Shown in pieces: positions 6,188 through 12,372 of a stretch of DNA of 64,000 nucleotides. Every line of letters begins with the position of its first letter. The first letter of the stretch is position 1. Source of the stretch: Billgrantia antri. GTDB taxonomy: Bacteria > Pseudomonadota > Gammaproteobacteria > Pseudomonadales > Halomonadaceae. Position numbers and translations under genes: made by a program. A model generated the notes under the pieces. That model did no database searches. It had not been told where the DNA came from and saw only the letters and a program-made list of their open reading frames with translations. Location: NCBI RefSeq assembly GCF_019430905.1, contig NZ_JAHYCA010000010.1, positions 1 to 64,000 of the forward strand. The letters run 5' to 3'.

Positions 6188-8701
6188 TCAAGCCGGCCGC
6201 AACTGGCCGCGCTCGGTGGTGTAAATAATGTCCGGATCCGGGCGCGCGTCGTTGACGAAGCTGCGGAAGCGCTTGAGCTTCTCCGGATCGCTGATGGCGT
6301 TGGCCCATTCGCATTCGTAGGTGTCGACCACGGCCTGCATCTGCCGCTCGAGTTCCTCACCGATGCCGAGGCTGTCCTCGAGGATCACGTCCTTGAGGTA
6401 GTCCAGGCCGCCTTCCAGGTTCTCGCGCCATACCGAGGTGCGCTGCAGGCGGTCGGCGGTGCGGATGTAGAACATCAGGAAGCGGTCGATGTAGCGGAAC
6501 AGCTCCTCGTCGCTGAGGTCGGTGGCGAACAGTTCGGCGTGGCGCGGGCGCATGCCGCCGTTGCCGCATACGTACAGGTTCCAGCCGTTCTCGGTGGCGA
6601 TCACGCCGACGTCCTTGCTCTGGGCTTCGGCGCACTCGCGGGTGCAGCCGGAAACGGCGAACTTGAGCTTATGCGGCGCGCGCAGCCCCTTGTAGCGGTG
6701 CTCCAGCTGGATCGCCATGCCCACGCTGTCCTGCACGCCGTAGCGGCACCAGGTGCTGCCGACGCAGGACTTCACGGTACGGGTCGATTTACCGTAGGCG
6801 TGGCCGGTCTCGAAGCCGGCCTCGATCAGTTCGCCCCAGATCGCCGGCAGGTCCTCCAGGCGGGCGCCGAACAGGTCGATGCGCTGGCCGCCGGTTACCT
6901 TGGTGTAGAGTTCGTACTTCTGCGCCACCTGGCCCAGCACCACCAGCTTGTCGGGGGTGATCTCGCCACCCGGCACGCGGGGAACGACGGAGTAGGTGCC
7001 GTTTTTCTGCATGTTGGCCATGAAGGTGTCGTTGGTATCCTGCAGCGGGATGTGGGCCGCGTCGGTGATCGGCTCGTTGAAGCAGGAGGCGAGTATCGAG
7101 GCCACCGCCGGCTTGCAAATGTCGCAGCCGAGTTTGTGGGTCTCGGGGTTGCCGTGCTTCTCCATCAGCTCGCTGAAGGTCTTGATGCCCTCCACCCGTA
7201 CGATGTCGTAGAGCTCCTGACGGGTATGGGCGAAGTGCTCGCAGATCGACTTATCGACCTCCACGCCGCGGCTCTCGAGTTCGTGATCGACCAGGTTCTT
7301 GAGCAGGGCGGCACAGCCGCCGCAGCCGGTGCTGGCACGGGTCTCGCCCTTCACCGCGCCGAGATCCACGGCGCCGGCGTCGATCGAGGCGCACACGTCG
7401 CCCTTGGTCACGTTGTGGCACGAGCAGATGGTGGCGGTTTCCGGCAGCGCGTCCGGCCCCAGCGCGGGGGCGGCTTCGCCACCGGCCGGCAGGATCAGCG
7501 CAGCCGGGTCCTCGGGCAGCTCGATGCGGTTGGCGTAGTACTGCAGCAGGGTGTCGTAGTAGCTGTTGTCGCCCACCAGCATGGCGCCCACCACGCGCTT
7601 GCCGTCGCTGGAGACCACCAGCTTGCGGTACTGCTGCTTGATGGGGTCGAGGAAGCGGTACTGCCGTGCACCGGGGGTGCGGTCGCCGTGGGCATCGCCG
7701 ATGGAGCCCACGTCGACGCCCATCAGCTTGAGCTTGGTGCTCATGTCGGCGCCGCGGAAGGTCTCGCTGCCTTCGAGGAGCGTAGACGCCGCGACCTTGG
7801 CCATCTGGTAGCCGGGGGCGACCAGGCCGAAGATACTGTTGTTCCACAACGCCACTTCACCGACGGCGAGTATCGCCGGGTCGCTGGTCAGGCAGTTGTC
7901 GTCGATCACCACGCCGCCGCGCTCGCCGATCTCCAGGCCGCTGTCGCGGGCCAACTCGTCGCGGGGGCGAATGCCGGCGGAGAACACGATCAGGTCGGTC
8001 TCCAGCACCTTCTCGTCCTGGAACACCATGCGGTGGCGGCTGGCCTCGCCGTCGACGATCTCCTGGGTGGCGCGGCCGGTGAGTACCTGCACACCCAGCG
8101 CTTCGATCTTCTCGCGCAGCAGCTCGCCACCTTCACTGTCGACCTGCATCGGCATCAGGCGCGGAGCGAACTCCACCACCGCAGTGTCGAGATCGAGCCC
8201 GCGCAGGGCGTTGGCAGCTTCCAGGCCGAGCAGGCCGCCGCCCACCACCACGCCGGTGGTGGCGGTTTCGGCAGCGGCCCGGATGGCATCGAGGTCTTCC
8301 AGGGTGCGGTAGACCAGGCAGCCCTCGCGGTCGTTGCCGGGAATCGGCGGCACGAAGGGGAAGGAGCCGGTGGCCAGCACCAGGCGGTCGTAGGCGTAGC
8401 GGCCCTTCGGCGTGACGACTTCGCCCGCCTCGCGGTCGATGGCGGTCACCGCTTCGTGCAGGCGCAGTTCGATGCCGTGCTCGGCATAGTAATCGGCGGT
8501 GGAGAGCGCCAGCGAGGCGGCATCGCGGCCGCTGAAGTACTCGGAGAGGTGCACGCGGTCGTAGGCCAGGTGGCGCTCCTCGCCGAACACGGTAATGGCG
8601 TAGCGCTCGGTGGCGCCCTGTTCGACCAGTTGCTCGACCAGGTGGTGGCCGACCATGCCGTTGCCGATGACGATCAGTTGCGGTTTCACGGGCGTGTTCA
8701 T
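6188..8701 (-). CDS. nirB: Assimilatory nitrite reductase, large subunit
   Basis: An 837-residue NAD(P)H-dependent nitrite reductase, the usual family length. Domain order: pyridine-nucleotide-disulfide oxidoreductase module (about 1-320; IGNGMVGHH and GGGLLGLEAA nucleotide-binding motifs), a BFD-type [2Fe-2S] domain (about 425-480; CSCHNVTKGD then CGGC) and a second Cys-containing BFD-like repeat (LGCDICKPA, near 530). The sulfite/nitrite reductase hemoprotein halves follow (about 560-800). The siroheme/[4Fe-4S] ligands appear as SCVGSTWC and GCTRECAEA. It catalyses six-electron reduction of nitrite to ammonium in the cytoplasm and needs the siroheme for which cobA in this cluster supplies a step. 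The start codon overlaps the stop of nasB by 4 bases (ATGA), indicating translational coupling. Confidence 0.95.
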   Translation of the reverse strand: MNTPVKPQLIVIGNGMVGHHLVEQLVEQGATERYAITVFGEERHLAYDRVHLSEYFSGRDAASLALSTADYYAEHGIELRLHEAVTAIDREAGEVVTPKGRYAYDRLVLATGSFPFVPPIPGNDREGCLVYRTLEDLDAIRAAAETATTGVVVGGGLLGLEAANALRGLDLDTAVVEFAPRLMPMQVDSEGGELLREKIEALGVQVLTGRATQEIVDGEASRHRMVFQDEKVLETDLIVFSAGIRPRDELARDSGLEIGERGGVVIDDNCLTSDPAILAVGEVALWNNSIFGLVAPGYQMAKVAASTLLEGSETFRGADMSTKLKLMGVDVGSIGDAHGDRTPGARQYRFLDPIKQQYRKLVVSSDGKRVVGAMLVGDNSYYDTLLQYYANRIELPEDPAALILPAGGEAAPALGPDALPETATICSCHNVTKGDVCASIDAGAVDLGAVKGETRASTGCGGCAALLKNLVDHELESRGVEVDKSICEHFAHTRQELYDIVRVEGIKTFSELMEKHGNPETHKLGCDICKPAVASILASCFNEPITDAAHIPLQDTNDTFMANMQKNGTYSVVPRVPGGEITPDKLVVLGQVAQKYELYTKVTGGQRIDLFGARLEDLPAIWGELIEAGFETGHAYGKSTRTVKSCVGSTWCRYGVQDSVGMAIQLEHRYKGLRAPHKLKFAVSGCTRECAEAQSKDVGVIATENGWNLYVCGNGGMRPRHAELFATDLSDEELFRYIDRFLMFYIRTADRLQRTSVWRENLEGGLDYLKDVILEDSLGIGEELERQMQAVVDTYECEWANAISDPEKLKRFRSFVNDARPDPDIIYTTERGQLRPA

Positions 8702-10008
8702 GCGGCCTCCTTTGCGGGGCGTTGCGGTGATTCGTTCAGGGCGTCGTCGAGCAGGACCTGGGCGTCGGCGGCACCGAGCAGCAGCGCGGTGCGGCAGGCG
8801 GTGAGGTCGACCCCGGCCAGGGCCTGCTCGAAGTACCAGGGGCCGGAGGCGGTGTCGCCGTAGAGCACGGCGCCCTCCAGGCGGCCGCCTCTGAGCAGCA
8901 GGCGGCGGTAGTCACCCTGCTGGGGATCGCGGTAGCTGAGCACCTCGTGGTCGGGCTCGGGCTCGGTGGGCCCGAAGGCGTAGAGCGCCACACCGCTGAC
9001 CTTGAGCTTGGTGGCGGTAGGCGCTTCGACGTACCCGGTGCTGGGCTTGCCACAGAGGCAATCGGCCAGCACTTCGACCTGGCGCCAGATCGGCTCGACC
9101 AGGCCGTAGAGGTTGCCGCGGTGCTCGCAGCATTCGCCGAGGGCGTGGATCGCCGGGTCGGAAGTGGTCAGCCACTCGTCGACGATCACGCCACGCTGAG
9201 TGTCGAGCTCGGCGGCGCGGGCCAGCGCGGTATTGGGCACGATGCCGATGGCCACCACCACGCAGTCGGCGGCGAGCCGGGTGCCGTCGGCGAGCCGGGC
9301 GGCGCACACGCGGCCGTCGCTGCCGGCTTCCAGGCTTTCGAGCTGGGCGTCGGTGTGAATGTCGAGCCCACGGCCGCGCAGCTCGCTTTCCAGCAGGCGG
9401 GCGGCGGTGAGATCGAGCTGACGGTTCATCAAGCGGTCGTCGCGCTGCAGCAGGCTCACCTGCATGCCGCGCTTGCCCTGTCCACGTTTACGTAAGCCTT
9501 CCGCCGCCTCCAGGCCGAGCAGGCCGCCGCCGATCACCACGGCGCTGCCGCCTTGCGCGGCGGCACGAGCCAGGGCGTCGGCGTCGTGCAGGTCGCGGAA
9601 CACGTGCACGCCGGGAAGTTCGAGCCCCGGCACCGGCGGGCGAGCCGGGTTCGAACCGGTGGCCAGCACCAGGCGGTCGTAGTCGAGCGTGCGGCCGGCG
9701 TCGGTGGTAAGCGTGCGGGCGTCGCGGTCGATGGCCTCGACCCGCTCGCCGAGGATGAGCTCGATGTCCTGCTCGGCGTACCACTCGGCGCTGCGCAGGG
9801 TCAGGGCCTCGCGCTGCATCTCGCCGGCCAGCAGCGGGGAGAGCAGGATGCGGTTGTAGGCCGGCGCGGTTTCGGCGCCGATCACGGTGATCCTGGCGGG
9901 GCGCTCGGGCCGGGCGAGGAGCGCCTCGACCAGCCGATGGCCGGCCATGCCGTTGCCGACGATGACCAGGTGCTCGACGGTGGATGTCTCGGGATGTCGC
10001 CGTGGCAT
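8698..10008 (-). CDS. nasB: Assimilatory nitrate reductase electron-transfer subunit (NasB-like FAD/NAD(P)H oxidoreductase)
   Basis: A 436-residue FAD-dependent oxidoreductase related to the N-terminal third of NirB: IVGNGMAGHRLVEALL binds FAD, VVIGGGLLGLEAAEGLR binds NAD(P)H, and ALGECCEHRGNLYGL is near residue 290. It lacks the iron-sulfur and siroheme domains of NirB. In nas clusters such a flavoprotein is the proposed electron donor to NasA, consistent with NasA here ending in a BFD-type [2Fe-2S] domain. The start is ATG 10008 because GGAGG stands seven bases upstream and the protein then begins at its FAD fold. The open frame extends further upstream but crosses the leader hairpins. It is first gene of nasB-nirB-nirD. 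Confidence 0.85.
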   Translation of the reverse strand: MPRRHPETSTVEHLVIVGNGMAGHRLVEALLARPERPARITVIGAETAPAYNRILLSPLLAGEMQREALTLRSAEWYAEQDIELILGERVEAIDRDARTLTTDAGRTLDYDRLVLATGSNPARPPVPGLELPGVHVFRDLHDADALARAAAQGGSAVVIGGGLLGLEAAEGLRKRGQGKRGMQVSLLQRDDRLMNRQLDLTAARLLESELRGRGLDIHTDAQLESLEAGSDGRVCAARLADGTRLAADCVVVAIGIVPNTALARAAELDTQRGVIVDEWLTTSDPAIHALGECCEHRGNLYGLVEPIWRQVEVLADCLCGKPSTGYVEAPTATKLKVSGVALYAFGPTEPEPDHEVLSYRDPQQGDYRRLLLRGGRLEGAVLYGDTASGPWYFEQALAGVDLTACRTALLLGAADAQVLLDDALNESPQRPAKEAA

Positions 10009-10056
10009 GCGAACACCTCCTCTCGCTGCGCTTGTCGAAATGACGGGCCTATAACG

Positions 10057-10156
10057 CAACGACGCCTCGGCGCTTCCCCTGTCGATTCGATGATCGAACC
10101 GGGGAGCACAGAGACGTCGTTGTCGCTTTCCTTGTGGGCGATCGCCTTTGATCGCC
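10057..10156 (-). promoter_or_regulatory. NasT (ANTAR) antitermination leader of nasB-nirB-nirD
   Basis: Read on the minus strand, the leader first forms GGCGATC-AAAGGC-GATCGCC (10156-10137): a perfect 7-base stem with a 6-base loop having A at position 1 and G at position 4. About 13 bases later a second hairpin has loop AACGAC (10121-10116) on a GAC/GTC stem, again A1 and G4. The second loop lies inside CAACGACG (10122-10115), which can instead pair with CGTCGTTG at 10064-10057 to close a large terminator-like stem. Paired six-base loops with A1/G4, the second overlapping a terminator arm, are the described target of ANTAR antiterminators such as NasR and NasT. The terminator stem has no strong U-run, so its strength needs testing. 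Confidence 0.75.
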
Positions 10157-10172
10157 GCTCTGTCCTGCAAGT

Positions 10173-10188
10173 ATCAAGATTCCGGCCA
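10173..10188 (-). promoter_or_regulatory. Probable sigma54 promoter of nasB (degenerate -12)
   Basis: On the minus strand TGGCCG-N5-TTGAT matches the sigma54 consensus TGGCAC-N5-TTGC except that the -12 GC is GA. Its predicted transcript start near 10163 falls 7 bases before the first leader hairpin, the same geometry as the better elements before nasA and nirC. On sequence alone the call would be weak; position supports it. Confidence 0.45.
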
Positions 10189-10289
10189 GGAGGCGCCTTG
10201 CGAGAGTTTTTCTCTTTTAGGGCAGTGTGTTGGAAGATGGCTCGCAGGTCGTGCGACAGGCCGGAGGCATCTCAGCCGCCACCGGCCGT

Positions 10290-10304
10290 GCACATCAGTG
10301 GTGC
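10290..10304 (-). promoter_or_regulatory. Candidate NtrC binding site upstream of nasB
   Basis: GCAC-N7-GTGC (GCACATCAGTGGTGC) has the outer half-sites of the NtrC consensus GCACYANNNTRGTGC but differs in two inner positions. It lies about 100-115 bases upstream of the probable sigma54 element, a normal enhancer distance and nearly the same as for the nasA site. It overlaps the last codons of nasS. Confidence 0.4.
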
Positions 10305-11335
10305 GTTGCGGCATCGAAATGCACAGGGCTGTAGCACGCTGCCAGCAGCGCCGGATCGAAGCGGCTGCCCTCGGCTTCCAGCTGGCGCACGATGGGTTGG
10401 GCGAAGTGCAGGGCGGCCTGCGGCGTCGGGCGCAGCATGTCCGCGCCGTAGAGATGCTGGTGGATGGGGGCCGTATTGCTGTCGAGCGTAGCGAGGTGGC
10501 GAATCGAACGGTCGAGGTAGGGCGGCAGGGCCAGCCACTCACGTGCCTGGCGGCGATGATCCGGCGAGGCGGCCAGCCAATCGCTGGCTGCTACCAGGGC
10601 ACGCAGCAGGGCGGCCAGGGTGGCCGGGTAGCGCTGCGCCCAGGAGCGGGTCATGCCGAGTACCTTCTCCGGATGGTCGTGCCACAGCTGGGCGCCGGTG
10701 GCGACCAGCCGGCCCACGCCGCAGTGGCGGGCCAGGGTGCCCCAGGGTTCGCCGGCGCAGAAGCCGTCGATCTGGCCGTCGCGCAGGGCTTCCACCATGC
10801 GCGGCGGCGGCAGGGCGACCAGCTCGACGTCGCGGTCGGGGGCGATGTCGCCCAGGGTGAGCCATTCGCGCAGTTGGTAGTGCTGGCAGGAATAGGGATA
10901 CACCATGGCCAGGCGCGGGCGCCTGCCGCTGCCCGCTCCGCGCAGCCAGTTGCCCAGCGCCAGGGCGCTGTCGGCCGGGTCGCTGCCGAGCGTGGCACCG
11001 CTGGCCTGGCACAGCGATGCGGAGAGCGTAACGGTGTTGCCGTTGCGCGAGAGCAGCAGCGGTGCCAGCGTCTCGCAGGGGGCGCGGCCCAGCCCCAGGC
11101 TCATGGCCAGCGGCATGGGGGCGAGCATCTGGGCGCCGTCGAGCAGGCCGGCGGCGACCTTGTCGCGCAGGGTGGCCCAGGCGTTTTCCCGCGACAGGCT
11201 GACGTCCAGCCCCTGGGCGGCGAAGCAGCCGCGTTCGCGGGCGACGATCAGCAGAGCAGCATCGAGCAGCGGTACGAAGCCGAGGGTGAGGCGCTCGAGT
11301 TCGGGGCTGGCGGCGTGGTGTTGCGGTTGACTCAT
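10295..11335 (-). CDS. nasS: Nitrate/nitrite sensor NasS
   Basis: A 346-residue protein of the nitrate-binding NrtA/SsuA periplasmic-protein fold (ERLTLGFVPLLDAALLIVARERG at the N-terminus, MLAPMPLAMSLG near 75, DGFCAGEPWGTLA near 210), but with no signal peptide, so it acts in the cytoplasm. NasS proteins hold the antiterminator NasT inactive and release it when they bind nitrate or nitrite. The start is ATG 11335, which overlaps the nasT stop by 4 bases (ATGA), so the two are translationally coupled as expected for a stoichiometric pair. The frame open upstream of this ATG belongs to the shadow of nasT. It lies between the nasB leader and nasT. Confidence 0.88.
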   Translation of the reverse strand: MSQPQHHAASPELERLTLGFVPLLDAALLIVARERGCFAAQGLDVSLSRENAWATLRDKVAAGLLDGAQMLAPMPLAMSLGLGRAPCETLAPLLLSRNGNTVTLSASLCQASGATLGSDPADSALALGNWLRGAGSGRRPRLAMVYPYSCQHYQLREWLTLGDIAPDRDVELVALPPPRMVEALRDGQIDGFCAGEPWGTLARHCGVGRLVATGAQLWHDHPEKVLGMTRSWAQRYPATLAALLRALVAASDWLAASPDHRRQAREWLALPPYLDRSIRHLATLDSNTAPIHQHLYGADMLRPTPQAALHFAQPIVRQLEAEGSRFDPALLAACYSPVHFDAATHH

Positions 11336-11970
11336 GAGCGGGTTCCCCGTTTGTCGTCGGCGTGCCCTTCGGGCGATAGCGGGTTCAGGCGGGCGAGAAT
11401 GTCGATGACGCTGTCGGCGACCTCGGCGATGCGCTGGCCGCGGTCCATGGCGAGCTTGCGCAGCATGCGGTAGGCCTGCTCCTCGTCGCAGCCCTGATGC
11501 TTCATCAACAGGCCCTTGGCGCGCTCGATGCACTTGCGCTCGGCCAGTTGGTTGCGGGCCTTGTCGAGTTCCTGGCGCATGCTGTGAAAGGCGTCGAAGC
11601 GGGCGATGGCGACCTCGACGATGGCCTTGACCCGCTCGGGCACCAGGCCATCGACGACATAAGCGCTGACCCCTGCCTTGAGCGCGGCCTGCAGCATGTC
11701 GGAGTCGTGCTGGTCGGCAAAGAACACCACCGGACGCGGGTTCTCCCGGTTGAGCAGCGCCATGCTCTCCAGCGTGTCGCGGTCGGGGCTCTCCATGTCG
11801 ATGATTACCACGTCGGGCTGGTGGCGCCCGACCATCTCGTTGAGGCTGGCCGGGTTCGAGAGCCGGCAGATGACCCGGTGTCCCTCGGCCATCAGCGCTT
11901 CCTCGACCATGGCGGCACGTACCACCTCGTCGTCGACCAGCAGAATGTTCAGGGGGGGTGGTGATGGCAT
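11332..11970 (-). CDS. nasT: Nitrate-responsive antiterminator NasT (REC-ANTAR)
   Basis: A 212-residue response-regulator-like protein. Residues about 8-125 are a receiver fold (LLVDDE, then DVVIIDMESPD with the aspartate position occupied), and about 130-195 are an ANTAR RNA-binding domain (LAERKCIERAKGLLMKHQGCDEEQAYRMLRKLAMDRG). NasT binds paired six-base-loop hairpins in nas/nir leaders and prevents termination; NasS inhibits it without nitrate. Four leaders in this window carry such loops (nasB, nasA, nirC, narK). The start is ATG 11970, where the receiver fold begins; the ribosome site is weak. It is divergent from nasA across a 402-base gap holding the nasA promoter and leader. Confidence 0.92.
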   Translation of the reverse strand: MPSPPPLNILLVDDEVVRAAMVEEALMAEGHRVICRLSNPASLNEMVGRHQPDVVIIDMESPDRDTLESMALLNRENPRPVVFFADQHDSDMLQAALKAGVSAYVVDGLVPERVKAIVEVAIARFDAFHSMRQELDKARNQLAERKCIERAKGLLMKHQGCDEEQAYRMLRKLAMDRGQRIAEVADSVIDILARLNPLSPEGHADDKRGTRS

Positions 11971-12109
11971 AGGGTCTCGCTCATGAACGGCGTGCCGGGG
12001 ACTCTTTGCTAGTGCTAAGCAAGAAACGTTCCATGTCGCGAAACGACCCACGTGGCGCAGCGTTCGGCGCAACGTCAGCCGGCAGCGAGCGCAACTGGAC
12101 GCCCGTTCG

Positions 12110-12124
12110 GCACCAGCCTGGTGC
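12110..12124 (+). promoter_or_regulatory. Probable NtrC binding site upstream of nasA
   Basis: GCACCA-GCC-TGGTGC is a perfect inverted repeat matching the NtrC consensus GCACYANNNTRGTGC. It lies 99-113 bases upstream of the sigma54 element for nasA, the usual enhancer distance. It could also serve nasT on the other strand. Confidence 0.65.
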
Positions 12125-12222
12125 AAGGGCGCTTTGGGGCGGGAGAGTGATGGTGCAGAGCAGCATGCCGGTGTGCCGTGACGAGGGACCATCTGGCTGA
12201 TTGACGCCCGTTCTTCGCCGGA

Positions 12223-12238
12223 TGGCACGCTTTCTGCT
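12223..12238 (+). promoter_or_regulatory. Sigma54 promoter of nasA
   Basis: TGGCAC-N5-CTGCT carries GG and GC exactly ten bases apart, matching the -24/-12 consensus TGGCAC-N5-TTGCW with one mismatch. The predicted transcript start near 12249 is 13 bases before the first leader hairpin. Together with the upstream NtrC-like dyad this predicts nitrogen-limitation control. Confidence 0.75.
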
Positions 12239-12261
12239 TGATACATGTCAATACCTCTACC

Positions 12262-12340
12262 GGGGCGCCATGCGGTGCCCCACGCGGCAACGACGCCCGC
12301 CAACCGCCTCCCTCATGGGACCGGCCGTTGGCGGGCGTCG
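12262..12340 (+). promoter_or_regulatory. NasT antitermination leader of nasA
   Basis: The first hairpin GGGGCGCC/GGTGCCCC (12262-12281) closes on ATGC; if the last pair is open its six-base loop is CATGCG, with G4 but not A1. A second small hairpin has loop AACGAC (12289-12294) on a GGC/GCC stem, fitting A1/G4. This loop merges into the left arm of a perfect 14-base stem, CGACGCCCGCCAAC (12291-12304) with GTTGGCGGGCGTCG (12327-12340), which must be broken for the small hairpin to form. That mutual exclusion is the ANTAR antitermination arrangement. The large stem is followed only by TCGTTTCG, so it lacks a classical U-run. The nasA start codon is 33 bases downstream. Confidence 0.75.
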
Positions 12341-12372
12341 TCGTTTCGCGAGGAACCCGACAGGAGATCGAC

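Noticed and set aside
6539-8863. 774-codon open frame on the plus strand
   Set aside because: It is the antisense shadow of nirB and the end of nasB; composition is His/Ala/Gly-rich, with no ribosome site or family pattern.
10275-10290. Second GG-N10-GC match upstream of nasB (minus strand)
   Set aside because: It lies at the 3' end of nasS, about 120 bases too far from the leader hairpins, and lacks TTGC at -12.
10148-11473. 441-codon plus-strand frame opposite nasS
   Set aside because: nasS and nasT on the minus strand have clear domains and coupled starts; this frame has none.
12245-12258. TTGATACATGTCAA as an extra six-base-loop NasT hairpin in the nasA leader
   Set aside because: TTGA/TCAA gives a six-base loop (TACATG), but position 1 is T and position 4 is A, and it straddles the predicted transcript start.
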